Assembly: GCF_036248275.1 (NCBI RefSeq)
Contig: NZ_CP109181.1
Coordinates: 1,736,001 to 1,800,000, forward strand
Direction of reading: 5' to 3'
DNA: 64,000 nt
Source: Streptomyces sp. NBC_01716
GTDB taxonomy: Bacteria > Actinomycetota > Actinomycetes > Streptomycetales > Streptomycetaceae
Below are positions 7,329 to 15,527 of this stretch, in pieces. Position numbers and translations under genes: made by a program. A model generated the notes under the pieces. The model was given only the letters and a program-made list of their open reading frames with translations. It had not been told where the DNA came from and did not search any database. The number at the start of each line of letters is the position of its first letter. Position 1 is the first letter of the stretch.

Positions 7329-8062
7329 CCGCCGACCACCCGGCCGCGACCGTACGGATCCGGAGTCTGGTCCGCTCGTTCGGCGACCGGAATGTCCTCG
7401 ACGGGCTCGATCTCGACCTGGGCGCAGGGGAGTTCGTCGCGCTGCTCGGCCGCAGCGGCTCCGGCAAGAGCACCCTGCTGCGCGCGCTCGCCGGTCTCGA
7501 CCACGACGTGAGCGGCACCGGCGAACTCGACTCCCCCGACCCGGTGTCCGTCGTCTTCCAGGACGCCAGGCTGCTGCCCTGGAAGCGCGTGCTCGACAAT
7601 GTGGTCCTCGGTCTCGACGGGCCCGATCCGCTGGCACGCGGGCGGGCCGCACTCGCCGAAGTCGGCCTGGCGGGGCGGGAAAAGGCCTGGCCGGTCGAGC
7701 TGTCGGGCGGTGAGCAGCAGCGCGTGTCGCTGGCCCGTTCGCTCGTACGCGAACCGGGACTGCTGCTCGCGGACGAGCCGTTCGGCGCGCTGGACGCGCT
7801 GACCCGCATCCGGATGCATGTACTGCTGCGGCGGCTCTGCGCCAGGCACCGTCCGGCGGTCCTGCTGGTGACGCACGACGTGGACGAGGCGATCGTGCTC
7901 GCCGACCGGGTGGTGGTCCTCACCGAGGGCCGTATCGGCGCGGACATCCCCGTGGAGCTGCCCGCGCCCCGCGCCCACGGCAGCGCCGCGTACGCCGCGC
8001 TGCGTGAACGGCTGCTGGAGGAGCTGGGGGTGGACAGCGAATCGAGCCCGGCCGGCGATTGA
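7304..8062 (+). CDS. ssuB: sulfonate ABC transporter ATP-binding protein
   Basis: A 252-residue ABC ATPase with all core motifs: Walker A GRSGSGKST (49-57), Q-loop VFQDARLLPW, signature LSGGEQQ (133-139), Walker B LLLADEP (153-159) and H-loop THD. It powers uptake through SsuC. It starts inside the last 25 bases of ssuC. A strong bidirectional hairpin at 8198-8237 ends the unit. The order A-C-B and the adjacent sulfite oxidase support sulfonate import; aliphatic sulfonate and taurine cannot be told apart here. Confidence 0.92.
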   Translation: MATHAGGLTADHPAATVRIRSLVRSFGDRNVLDGLDLDLGAGEFVALLGRSGSGKSTLLRALAGLDHDVSGTGELDSPDPVSVVFQDARLLPWKRVLDNVVLGLDGPDPLARGRAALAEVGLAGREKAWPVELSGGEQQRVSLARSLVREPGLLLADEPFGALDALTRIRMHVLLRRLCARHRPAVLLVTHDVDEAIVLADRVVVLTEGRIGADIPVELPAPRAHGSAAYAALRERLLEELGVDSESSPAGD

Positions 8063-8197
8063 TGGAGGGGCGGGGGCGGTGCGCGGTGGGGCCGTGTGCC
8101 GCGAGGCGGCGTCGCCGTACACCGGACACAGCGCGCCCGCGACGCACAGCAGGTCGATGTGTCGGCGGGAGTACATGCCGCCGGCGCCGGGGCGCCT

Positions 8198-8237
8198 CCC
8201 CTGATCGCCGGACGCAGTCACGTCCGGCGATCAGGGG
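8198..8237. terminator. bidirectional terminator between ssuB and the ADP-ribosyltransferase-like gene
   Basis: A perfect 17-bp stem (8198-8214 with 8221-8237, arms around GATCGCCGGACG) with a CAGTCA loop. It lies between convergent genes. There is no T-run, as is usual in streptomycetes. Confidence 0.8.
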
Positions 8238-8266
8238 CGGCGGGGCCGGCACGATCAGGCGGGACT

Positions 8267-9004
8267 CTAGTGCGCGGCGGGAATCTCCAGGCCCTCGGTC
8301 AGCGGACGGAAGTTCCGGTTGGTCTTGCAGCCCAGGTTCTCGTACGTGTTGACCTTGGTCTTCGGGTCGGTCTTCGTCAGGTGGTACTTGCACGCCTGCT
8401 TGACGAAGCGGCCGTTGATCCCGCCCGGGAAGTCGACCTCCTTGTTCCACAGGTACGGCGACTCGTAGCGGTTCAGCGCGGCCGTGGCGTTCACGTCGAT
8501 GCCGCCGGGGGCGTCGATCTCGTACACCCAGCCGGTCTTCGCGGCGCCGTAGGTGGCGAACTTCTGCGCCACCCACTTCTCACAGCTGGTGCTGACGTGC
8601 GCGCTGTCCTGCCCGCCGCCCTTGACGATGTACTCGGCCAGCGGCACCATCGCCTCGCCGCGCGGGGTGAAGCCCTTGTCGAAGAGGTCCTGCACGTTCT
8701 CGCGGGTGTCGCCGCGCCACAGGGTGTTGGTGTCGTCGCGCCACTGCCAGCGCTCGGACGCCGCGGTCTGCCTGACGGTGTCGGCGATGAGCGGATTGGT
8801 CGTCGTACGCCACCAGTCCCAGGCGCGGTAGCCGGCGACCGGGCCGCAGGGCGCGGTGTCGAGTTCGGGAGCGAGGACCGGGGTGAGCTCGGGGGCGCGC
8901 GGCGCCGGAATGGGTGCCGCGGGAGACGCGGACGCGGCGGTCGGGGCGAGCGCGGCAGTGGCGAGAGAGGCGGCGGCGAGGACCCGCAGGGCGGCCTTCA
9001 GCAT
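8267..9004 (-). CDS. secreted ADP-ribosyltransferase-like protein (Scabin/pierisin type)
   Basis: A 245-residue exported protein: Sec signal about residues 1-26 (AASLATAALAPTAASA). The mature part has the motif order of R-S-E-class mono-ADP-ribosyltransferases: LWRGDTR (Arg96), the DLFDKGFTPRG helix, STS at 137-139, then N186-x-E188 ahead of FPGGI. Scabin and pierisin have Q-x-E at the last site and modify DNA guanine; here the first residue is Asn. Four Cys (52, 140, 204, 225) could form two disulfides. No immunity gene or toxin delivery gene is evident nearby. The target is unknown, and function is inferred from motif spacing, not from a search. Confidence 0.65.
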   Translation of the reverse strand: MLKAALRVLAAASLATAALAPTAASASPAAPIPAPRAPELTPVLAPELDTAPCGPVAGYRAWDWWRTTTNPLIADTVRQTAASERWQWRDDTNTLWRGDTRENVQDLFDKGFTPRGEAMVPLAEYIVKGGGQDSAHVSTSCEKWVAQKFATYGAAKTGWVYEIDAPGGIDVNATAALNRYESPYLWNKEVDFPGGINGRFVKQACKYHLTKTDPKTKVNTYENLGCKTNRNFRPLTEGLEIPAAH

Positions 9005-9117
9005 GGTGGTGAGTACCCATCAGTCGAGCAACGTGACGGGCCCTTTTATAGCGGTGCAGGAGCCGCATAACGGGCGCCAATGGATAGATCCACTCGAATG
9101 GTGGGCGCCCGGCGCGG

Positions 9118-9489
9118 TCAGGAGTACTCCGGCGTGAAAGCCGTGCCCTGGTGGAAGTAGAGGAGCCAGCGCCCGTCGGTCAGCATCCACAGGGAACTGC
9201 GGTGGGCCCAGACCCCCTTGTGCTCGGTGTCGAACGTCAGCAGCACCAGGTGCGGGGCGAGTTCGACGCCGCGCATCCCGGTCGTCGTGACGGGATGGGC
9301 CGCGGGCGGGTCGTACGCGGTGAGGGCCGCGAGGATCGACCGCCGGTCCCAGCGCCGGCCCGACGAGCCGAGCGCCCTGAACTCCGGGTGGAGCAGTGCC
9401 CCCGTCAGCTCGCCCGACGAGCGGACGACCGGGTCGAGCAGGTGCAGTTCGGCCTCGATGGCGGCGACGACCGCGGGCGACTCAGTCAT
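9118..9489 (-). CDS. DUF4440 / NTF2-like protein
   Basis: A 123-residue small alpha/beta-cone (SnoaL/NTF2-like) protein of the DUF4440 type. Features are an N-terminal helix (AAIEAELHLLDPVVRSS), LLHPEFRALGSSGRRWDR, and C-terminal strands WMLTDGRWLLYFHQGT, the usual family ending. Members often lack known substrates. Its first eight bases overlap the 3' end of the DUF1697 gene on the same strand, so the two are co-transcribed and coupled. Confidence 0.8.
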   Translation of the reverse strand: MTESPAVVAAIEAELHLLDPVVRSSGELTGALLHPEFRALGSSGRRWDRRSILAALTAYDPPAAHPVTTTGMRGVELAPHLVLLTFDTEHKGVWAHRSSLWMLTDGRWLLYFHQGTAFTPEYS

Positions 9490-10036
9490 GGGTCAGCTCC
9501 ACCAGCTTCGTGACGGTGTTCCAGTTACGGCTGGTGGCGACGGCTCCCTCGTACAGGCGTGGCCTGGAGAGCGCGTCGGCCAGTTTCGAGCGGCCGAGGC
9601 CGTCGGGGACGTACAGATACAGCGCCCTGTCGCCGAACCGGAACTCCTCAGGAAGATACGACTCCTGGTCGATCGCGGCGAACCGCCCGGGGTCCACCGC
9701 CTCGGACAGATACGTGACATGGAGCTGCTTGGCCTGGAGGGACGCGGCAGGGAAGGGGCAGGCGTCGGCGACGGCCTTCAGATAGGCGGCGTCGCGCACC
9801 ACACAGTCGACGGCGAAGCCGAACCTGTCGTGGATGGCGTCCCCGAGCGCGGCGGCGAGCGTGGAGTCATCGGCGCCCGTGCTGTCGGTGAAGACGGCGT
9901 TGCCGCTCTGGAGGTAGGTGACGACGCCGCTGTGGCCGAGGCCGGTGAGCACGTCACGCAGAGCCGCCATCGGAACCTTCCGGCTCCCGCCGACATTGAT
10001 TCCGCGCAGCAGTGCCCCGTACCTGGTCGTCGTCAT
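9482..10036 (-). CDS. DUF1697 protein
   Basis: A 184-residue protein of the DUF1697 family (ferredoxin-like folds, function unknown). The family hallmark RYGALLRGINVGG lies at residues 5-17, followed by KVPMAAL, TYLQSGNAVF and the C-terminal TSRNWNTVTKLVEL. It heads a two-gene operon with the DUF4440 gene. Nothing in the sequence suggests a specific pathway. Confidence 0.88.
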   Translation of the reverse strand: MTTTRYGALLRGINVGGSRKVPMAALRDVLTGLGHSGVVTYLQSGNAVFTDSTGADDSTLAAALGDAIHDRFGFAVDCVVRDAAYLKAVADACPFPAASLQAKQLHVTYLSEAVDPGRFAAIDQESYLPEEFRFGDRALYLYVPDGLGRSKLADALSRPRLYEGAVATSRNWNTVTKLVELTHD

Positions 10037-10160
10037 GGGTCCACGATAGGTCGGCGGGCGCCCCTGACCGCTCCGGCGCGGGGACGACGGCCGCCGCGCC
10101 CCGTGGGGGAGAGCGCGGCGACCGCCGGTCCGGCAGGCGGAGCCTGCTATCGGGCCTCGG

Positions 10161-11357
10161 TCACTCGACCACCTTCAGCAATTTGTTCGGGGTGCCCGGG
10201 TCGGCGTCGGTGATGGCGTCGGGGGTGGCTCCGTCCGTCAGGGCCGTGGCGACGTCGGCCGGTGCGGCGTCGGGGTGTCCGGCCAGATAGAGCGCCGCCG
10301 CGCCGACGACATGGGGCGTCGCCATCGACGTACCGGAGATGGTGTTCGTGTCGGTGTCGCTGCCGTTCCAGGTCGACGTGATGTCGGAGCCCGGGGCGTA
10401 GATGTCCACGATCGGGCCGTAGTTGGAGAAGACCGACTGCTGGTCGTCCACGGTTGACGAGGCGACCGTGATGGCTTCCTCCACGCGGGCCGGGGAGGTC
10501 TGGCCCGCGTCGCTGGTGTCGTTGCCCGCCGCGACGCCGAAGGTGACGCCCGAGGCGATGGCCTGGCGGACGGCCTCGTCGAGGGCGGGGTCGGCGCCGC
10601 CGCCGAGGCTCATGTTGGCAACGGACGGGCCCGTGTGGTTCGCGGTGACCCAGTCGATGCCGGCGACGACCTGCTCGGTGGTGCCGTTGCCCGAGTCGTC
10701 GAGGACGCGGACGGCGACGATCTTCGCCTTCTTGGCGACTCCGTGGGCCGCGCCGGCGACCGTACCGGCGACATGGGTGCCGTGGCCGTTGCCGTCGTCG
10801 GCACTGTCGTCGTTGTCGACCGCGTCGAAGCCGGACGAGGCGCGACCCTCGAAGTCGGCGTGGGTGACGCGGACTCCGGTGTCGATGATGTACGCCGTGA
10901 CGCCCTCGCCACCCGCGTCCGGGTAGGTGTAGGCGTTGTCACCGGCGGCGGCGGTCTGGTCGATCCGGTCCAGGCCCCACGACGGCGGGTTGTCCTGGGT
11001 GGCGTCGATGGAGAACTTCTTGTTCTGTACGACCTTGGAGACGGCCGGGTCGGCGGCGAGACGCCCCGCCTCGGTGGCCGAAAGGCCGCTGGCCGAGAAG
11101 CCGTTGATGGCGGAGCCGTAGGTGCGGTTGAGCTTCCCGCCGTACTCGGCGGCGAGGTCCTTGTTGTTCGCCTTCTGGTCCAGCAGCACGATGTAGCTGC
11201 CCGCGACCGCGCCCTCGGCGTCGGCCCCGTACACCGTGCCGAGGGGGGTGGCCGCCCCCGCCGTGGGGGAGGTGAAGGCGGTGATACCGGCCACCGCCGC
11301 CACCGCGGTTATCGCCGCGGTGAGTCTCATCCGGTTGGCGCGCTTGTGAGTTGACAT
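10161..11357 (-). CDS. secreted S8 family serine protease (subtilisin-like)
   Basis: A 398-residue extracellular subtilase. Signal peptide to about residue 36, then an inhibitor I9 propeptide (about 50-117, SYIVLLDQKANNK...). The catalytic domain follows with Asp159 (IIDTG), His192 (GHGTHVAG), the oxyanion Asn in AAGND, and Ser344 (SGTSMATPH). It resembles proteinase K-type enzymes of streptomycetes (WGLDRIDQ motif). It ends soon after the catalytic domain, with no extra binding module. A strong ribosome site (GAGGAG) precedes the ATG. The intergenic region upstream is long. Confidence 0.92.
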   Translation of the reverse strand: MSTHKRANRMRLTAAITAVAAVAGITAFTSPTAGAATPLGTVYGADAEGAVAGSYIVLLDQKANNKDLAAEYGGKLNRTYGSAINGFSASGLSATEAGRLAADPAVSKVVQNKKFSIDATQDNPPSWGLDRIDQTAAAGDNAYTYPDAGGEGVTAYIIDTGVRVTHADFEGRASSGFDAVDNDDSADDGNGHGTHVAGTVAGAAHGVAKKAKIVAVRVLDDSGNGTTEQVVAGIDWVTANHTGPSVANMSLGGGADPALDEAVRQAIASGVTFGVAAGNDTSDAGQTSPARVEEAITVASSTVDDQQSVFSNYGPIVDIYAPGSDITSTWNGSDTDTNTISGTSMATPHVVGAAALYLAGHPDAAPADVATALTDGATPDAITDADPGTPNKLLKVVE

Positions 11358-11735
11358 GAAGAGGCTTCTCCTCGTGAACTTTTGTGGGGGGAAAGCCCGC
11401 CGGACGAAGAACTTCCGGCGAGCTGGTTCGAACCCTGGCTGATTGACGCGCTCAGATCAAGACCCCCCGGCCGCTGTGGCGTTGAGAACGACGTCTCTTC
11501 ACACGAAATCGGCCAACCTCACCCAACTCGGACCGTGCCTTCCGCCTCCGTCGGCGGCGGGTTAGTTGTAAGGGGCTTCGATCCTCGTTGTCAGGGATGC
11601 GCCCTCCCCGTGAGGAGGAGAAAAGGCGCTCCCAGGCTCACCGGGTGGCAGGAGGAGAAGGCCGGAATCCGACCCTAAGTTCGAAGAGGGGCAGCGGCGC
11701 AGGGCCGCTCTCGGGCCCGAGGGGACGGACCGGCG
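11358..11735. other. 378-bp intergenic region between divergent protease and MMPL genes
   Basis: No gene is visible. It must hold promoters for both flanking genes. There are two purine-rich GGAGGAG tracts (about 11611 and 11651) and a T-arm-like GGTTCGAACCC near 11425 without any surrounding cloverleaf. No clear -35/-10 pair or operator stood out. Confidence 0.5.
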
Positions 11736-14102
11736 ATGGGTACGACAGAAGGAAGACGACGCGGACGCGAGCGCGGCGGGCCGCCGGGGCGGGGGCCGGG
11801 AACGGCGCCCGCCCCGCGCGGGATCGCGGCACGCGCCGGTGGCTGGAGCGCGCGGCACCGGTGGACGGCGGTCACCGTATGGGTGCTGTTCGTCGTACTC
11901 GCCATGGGACTCGGCTCGGCGGCGGGCCGGGTCGACGTCAAGGACAGCGACCAGATGTCCGGCGAGATCAGCCAGGCGGAGCGGATCATCGAGGACTCGG
12001 GTCTTGAGGAGCCGGTGAGCGAGTCGGTCCTCGTCCAGGGTGTCGACTCGTCAACGTCCGCCACGGACAAGGAGTTCCGCGACGGGGTCGCGGCGGTCAT
12101 GGCCGCCGTCGAGCGTACGGGCGAGGCCGTCGACGTCACGTCGCCGTACGACACCAAGACCATCTCGAAGGACGGGCGCAGCGCGCTGGTGCAGTTCAAC
12201 ATGCGCGGCGACCCGGAGACCGCGAGCGAACGCGTCGAGCCGGTGATCAAGGCCGTCGACGGCGTACAGGAACAGCACAAGGACACGCTGCGGATCGCCG
12301 AGATCGGCGGCGCCAGCATGAACAAGACCTTCGAGGACGCGTTCGGCGACGACTTCAAGCAGGCGGAGATCTCCGCGGTACCGGTCGCGCTGGGCATTCT
12401 GCTGATCGCCTTCGGCGCGCTGGTCGCCGCTCTGCTGCCGATCGCGCTGGCCCTCACCGCCATCATCGCGACGATGGGGCTCATGGGCGTGGTCAGCCAT
12501 GTGATGCCGATGAGCGAGACGGCCAACTCGGTGATGCTGCTGGTGGGTCTGGCCGTCGGCGTCGACTACTGCCTGTTCTATCTGCGGCGTGAGCGCGAGG
12601 AGCGCGAGGCCGGCCGCGACGCGGCCACGGCGCTGCGGATCGCCGCGGCGACCAGCGGCCGGGCCGTCATCGTCTCCGGTGTGACGGTCTGTGTGGCCAT
12701 GGCCGGCATGCTCTTCACCGGGCTGGCCGAGTTCAAGGCGATGGGGCTCGCTTCGCTGATGGTGGTCGCGGTGGCGATGGTCGGTTCGGTGACCGTGCTG
12801 CCCGCGCTGCTTTCCCTGCTCGGCGAGCGCGTGGAGCGGGGCCGGGTGCCGTTTCTGAACCGCCTCAAGCAGTCGAAGAAGCAGCGGGCGGCGGCGGCCG
12901 GGGGCGCCGGGGCCGGCGGCACGGGTGAGAGCCGGGTCTGGCGCGCGGTGCTCGGTGGCGTGCTGCGCCGGCCGAAGACCGCGCTGGTGGTCGCCGGGGG
13001 CGCGCTTGTCGCCATCGCCCTGCCGGCCGTCGGCATGCAGACGCAGAACCTCACGCTGGACCAGGAGTTCGGCGACTCGCTGCCCATCGTCCAGACGTAC
13101 GAGCGGGTCAACGAGGCGTTCCCGGGCGGCGCCGACCCGGCCGAGGTCGTGGTGCGGGCGGACGACATCAACGCCGCGCCCGTACGGCAGGCAATCGCCG
13201 ACTTCCGTGCTCGGGCGGTGAGTTCGGGCGCCTCGCAAGGGCCTGTCGAGATCGTCACGCACGACGCGCAGAACATCGCGATCATCGAGGTGCCGCTGGT
13301 CGGCGGCTCGGACCAGGACCGGGCGGAGAAGAGCCTCGGGCTGCTGCGGGACACCGTACGGCTGGCCACGTTCGGCACGGTCGACGGCGTCGAGGCGCCG
13401 ATCTCCGGCCAGGTCGCCGGGTCGAAGGACTTCAACGACCAGCTCGCCGGGGCGGTGGCGCCCGTCTTCGCCTTCGTCGTGATCTTCGCCTTCGTCCTGA
13501 TGCTGCTCTGCTTCAGGTCGCTGACGATCGCGGTGACGTCGATCGTGCTCAACCTGCTGTCGGTCGGCGCCGCCTACGGCATCCTGACCGCCGTCTTCCA
13601 GCACGGCTGGGGCGCGTCGCTGGTCGGCGCCGAGGGCGTCGGGGCGATCATCTCCTGGCTGCCGCTGTTCCTCTTCGTGATCCTGTTCGGTCTGTCGATG
13701 GACTACCACGTCTTCGTGGTGTCCCGGATCCGCGAGGCGCGGACGCAGGGCCGTACCACCCAGGAGGCCATCACCCACGGGGTGGTGACCACGGCGGGTG
13801 TGGTGACGAGCGCGGCGGTGATCATGGTCGCGGTGTTCGCCATCTTCGGGACGCTGTCGATGCAGTCGATGAAGCAGATGGGTGTGGGCCTGGCGGCGGC
13901 GGTGCTGATCGACGCGACGATCATCCGGGGCGTGCTGCTTCCGGCGATCATGGCGCTGCTGGACGAGCGCAACTGGTACTTCCCCAAGTGGCTGCGGTGG
14001 CTGCCCGACCTGACGCACGACGAGTCGGTCGTCGAGGCCGGGACCGGTGCGGGCGACCCGTACGAGAAGGCCGGCGAACAACCGGATCCGGTGCGAATCT
14101 GA
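11736..14102 (+). CDS. MMPL/RND family membrane transporter
   Basis: A 788-residue transporter with the MmpL topology: one membrane segment near residue 50, a large extracytoplasmic loop, five segments to about residue 370, a second loop, and five or six more. Both conserved GxxxDY proton-relay motifs are present (LAVGVDYCLFYLRRERE and GLSMDYHVFVVSRIREA). Family members export lipids or small molecules using the proton gradient; the cargo here is unknown. The basic, Gly-rich N-terminus (residues 1-38) is cytoplasmic. It is followed by a very long terminator stem at 14123-14186. Confidence 0.9.
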   Translation: MGTTEGRRRGRERGGPPGRGPGTAPAPRGIAARAGGWSARHRWTAVTVWVLFVVLAMGLGSAAGRVDVKDSDQMSGEISQAERIIEDSGLEEPVSESVLVQGVDSSTSATDKEFRDGVAAVMAAVERTGEAVDVTSPYDTKTISKDGRSALVQFNMRGDPETASERVEPVIKAVDGVQEQHKDTLRIAEIGGASMNKTFEDAFGDDFKQAEISAVPVALGILLIAFGALVAALLPIALALTAIIATMGLMGVVSHVMPMSETANSVMLLVGLAVGVDYCLFYLRREREEREAGRDAATALRIAAATSGRAVIVSGVTVCVAMAGMLFTGLAEFKAMGLASLMVVAVAMVGSVTVLPALLSLLGERVERGRVPFLNRLKQSKKQRAAAAGGAGAGGTGESRVWRAVLGGVLRRPKTALVVAGGALVAIALPAVGMQTQNLTLDQEFGDSLPIVQTYERVNEAFPGGADPAEVVVRADDINAAPVRQAIADFRARAVSSGASQGPVEIVTHDAQNIAIIEVPLVGGSDQDRAEKSLGLLRDTVRLATFGTVDGVEAPISGQVAGSKDFNDQLAGAVAPVFAFVVIFAFVLMLLCFRSLTIAVTSIVLNLLSVGAAYGILTAVFQHGWGASLVGAEGVGAIISWLPLFLFVILFGLSMDYHVFVVSRIREARTQGRTTQEAITHGVVTTAGVVTSAAVIMVAVFAIFGTLSMQSMKQMGVGLAAAVLIDATIIRGVLLPAIMALLDERNWYFPKWLRWLPDLTHDESVVEAGTGAGDPYEKAGEQPDPVRI

Positions 14103-14122
14103 CGCACTGTCACCTCTTTTGA

Positions 14123-14186
14123 GCATCGCATGACGCCGTACGCCCGACCGGCCTCCACCGGCCGGGCGTACGGCGTCATGCGATGC
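14123..14186. terminator. long bidirectional terminator after the MMPL gene
   Basis: An outer perfect inverted repeat (14123-14146 with its copy ending at 14186; arms contain GCATGACGCCGTACGCC) encloses a short CCGG...CCGG inner stem. It is among the strongest hairpins in the window and also faces the small gene on the other strand. Confidence 0.8.
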
Positions 14187-14220
14187 GCGCGGTGCGTGCC
14201 GGGGGGGGTGCGGGGGTGCG

Positions 14221-14394
14221 TCAGGCGGTACGTACCGGCAGGGCGACCTCGATGATGTCGGCCGCCTGGCACGTGCCGCCCTCCTTCGCCATGTCCTGCC
14301 TGATCTCCGCACCTCTGCGGGCGACTTCGGGGTCCGCCACGAGCGCGGTCACCGCCTCCCGCATGGCGATGCGGGCACGCTGTCGTGAGGTCAT
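14221..14394 (-). CDS. small protein of unknown function
   Basis: A 57-residue soluble, helical protein (begins MTSRQRARIAMREAV, contains REAVTALVADPEVARRGAEIRQ, ends ALPVRTA). I do not recognise a family. Third positions are GC-rich from ATG 14394 onward. The in-frame extension to ATG 14454, which overlaps the erm stop, has many T-ending codons and so looks non-coding. A TACGGT -10-like box lies six bases before ATG 14394 and hints at a leaderless start. Translational coupling to erm from the upstream ATG is the alternative. Confidence 0.5.
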   Translation of the reverse strand: MTSRQRARIAMREAVTALVADPEVARRGAEIRQDMAKEGGTCQAADIIEVALPVRTA

Positions 14395-14446
14395 GACCGC
14401 ACCGTAGCATCCAGCGAGACGAGACGTATCGTCGCTCTTGGAGGGC

Positions 14447-15232
14447 TCAGTCATGCCGCAGCCCCGCGTACAGAGCCAGCCAGGCCCGGGGCGGCACATG
14501 CGCGACGATCTCGGCGCGGTCCACGCGCGCGGCGTCGAATGCCGCGTCCAGTTGTCGACGCGCGTGCCCGGCCCGGTGCAGCGACGCGTACAGCGATCCG
14601 CCGACCCCGGAGAAGCCCAGCCCGACCAGACGCCGGTAGCCGGCGAGTTCGGCGGCGGGCAGCAGCGGGCGCGGGCGCCGCTCGACCCGCAGGATGCCCG
14701 CGTCCACGCGCGGCACCGGGCGGAACTCGCGCCGGCCGATCCGGCCGAGCAGCCGCCACTCGAACTGCGGCCAGGTCTCCACCGTCCGCAGTGACCAGCG
14801 GCCGAAGTCCCCGGTGCGCTTGCGGGCGTATTCGAGCTGCGTGATGAGGGTGGCGTCGGTCAGCGCGGGTGCGCGCAGACACCAGCCGACGATGTCGGCC
14901 GTACGCGAGAAGGGCACGTTGCCGACGACGGCGAAGCGCTCGCGCGGCGGGTCAACGGCGACGAAGTCGCCCTCGTACACCCGCACATGGGGTGTGGCGG
15001 CGAAGAGGGCGCGGAGCGGCGGGACGAGCCCGTGGTCGATCTCGTACGTGCGCAGCTCGCGGCAGTACGGCGCGAGCGCGGCGGTCAACGCGCCCCGGCC
15101 TGGGCCGACTTCGAGCAGCAGCCCGGTGCGGTCGGGGCGGGCGGCACGTACGAAGCGGGCCGCGGTGGCGGGATCGGTGAGGAAGTTCTGCGAGAGCGTG
15201 CGGGCACGGTGGTGCTGCCGGCTGCGGGCCAT
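14447..15232 (-). CDS. erm: 23S rRNA adenine-N6 methyltransferase, Erm type
   Basis: A 261-residue SAM-dependent methylase of the KsgA/Erm family. It starts with basic residues and the Erm-diagnostic TLSQNFL (12-18), then motif I LLEVGPGRGALT (39-50), acidic Glu63 (TYEID), and the catalytic loop VVGNVPF (102-107; N-V-P-F in place of the N-I-P-F/Y usual in Erm). Family members methylate A2058 of 23S rRNA and give macrolide-lincosamide-streptogramin B resistance. ATG 15232 is chosen because homology starts there; an upstream in-frame ATG at 15313 adds a non-conserved stretch. A leader ORF and two mutually exclusive hairpins lie upstream, suggesting drug-inducible attenuation. An APH-fold kinase gene is divergent. 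Confidence 0.88.
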   Translation of the reverse strand: MARSRQHHRARTLSQNFLTDPATAARFVRAARPDRTGLLLEVGPGRGALTAALAPYCRELRTYEIDHGLVPPLRALFAATPHVRVYEGDFVAVDPPRERFAVVGNVPFSRTADIVGWCLRAPALTDATLITQLEYARKRTGDFGRWSLRTVETWPQFEWRLLGRIGRREFRPVPRVDAGILRVERRPRPLLPAAELAGYRRLVGLGFSGVGGSLYASLHRAGHARRQLDAAFDAARVDRAEIVAHVPPRAWLALYAGLRHD

Positions 15233-15254
15233 GGCCTGCGTCCTGTCTCCTGAA

Positions 15255-15293
15255 GGGCTTCGTGGGCAGACGAAGGCCCTGACCGGAGCAGGG
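15255..15293 (-). promoter_or_regulatory. two mutually exclusive hairpins just upstream of erm
   Basis: On the reverse strand, hairpin A pairs 15270-15279 with 15255-15263 (GGGCCTTCGT against ACGAAGCCC, one bulge, six-base loop). Hairpin B pairs 15289-15293 with 15277-15281 (CCCTG against CAGGG). They share 15277-15279, so only one can form at a time. Hairpin A ends about 22 bases from the erm start codon. This geometry suits ribosome-controlled attenuation. Confidence 0.45.
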
Positions 15294-15370
15294 TCGAGCG
15301 GCGCACGGACCATGGACCACGGGTCAACGGACCACGGGGCGTGGATCGGTGCGCTCGGGGATGCGCTGAA

Positions 15371-15490
15371 TCAGCGGTCGAAGATCCCCTGGCCGGTCAG
15401 GGCGCCGGGGGCGCGCCGCAGCCGGGTGAAGGCGGCGACGGAGCCCCGGACGGAGCGGATGCTTACGATCGCCATGAAGGTGCTACCCAT
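15371..15490 (-). CDS. candidate erm leader peptide (begins MGSTFMAIVSI)
   Basis: A 39-residue ORF about 140 bases upstream of erm on the same strand. Its ATG falls exactly where a promoter (15498-15527) predicts transcription to start. The N-terminus MGSTFMAIVSIRSV resembles known macrolide stalling leaders such as ErmAL1 (MCTSIAVVEI) and ErmCL (MGIFSIFVI): a short start, then a hydrophobic I/V/A run near residue 8. The inferred role is drug-dependent ribosome stalling that frees erm expression. An ordinary small protein remains possible. Confidence 0.55.
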   Translation of the reverse strand: MGSTFMAIVSIRSVRGSVAAFTRLRRAPGALTGQGIFDR

Positions 15491-15497
15491 GGCACGG

Positions 15498-15527
15498 ACA
15501 TTAGACGGACCGGATCGTCTCGCACAA
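15498..15527 (-). promoter_or_regulatory. promoter of the erm leader transcript
   Basis: Read on the reverse strand: TTGTGC (15527-15522), an 18-bp spacer, TAATGT (15503-15498). The predicted start is at the leader ATG 15490, giving a leaderless message. Confidence 0.55.

Noticed and set aside
7178..8221. Long reverse-strand ORF across ssuB
   Set aside because: It is the mirror of ssuB's codon bias; only its first 20 residues (leader-like) are of interest and are reported separately.
11420..11440. T-arm-like GGTTCGAACCC suggesting a tRNA
   Set aside because: No acceptor stem, D-arm or anticodon arm can be drawn around it on either strand.
14395..14454. N-terminal extension of the small gene overlapping the erm stop (ATG 14454)
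   Set aside because: The 20 added codons have many T-ending third positions unlike local genes; ATG 14394 is the better start, though coupling cannot be excluded.
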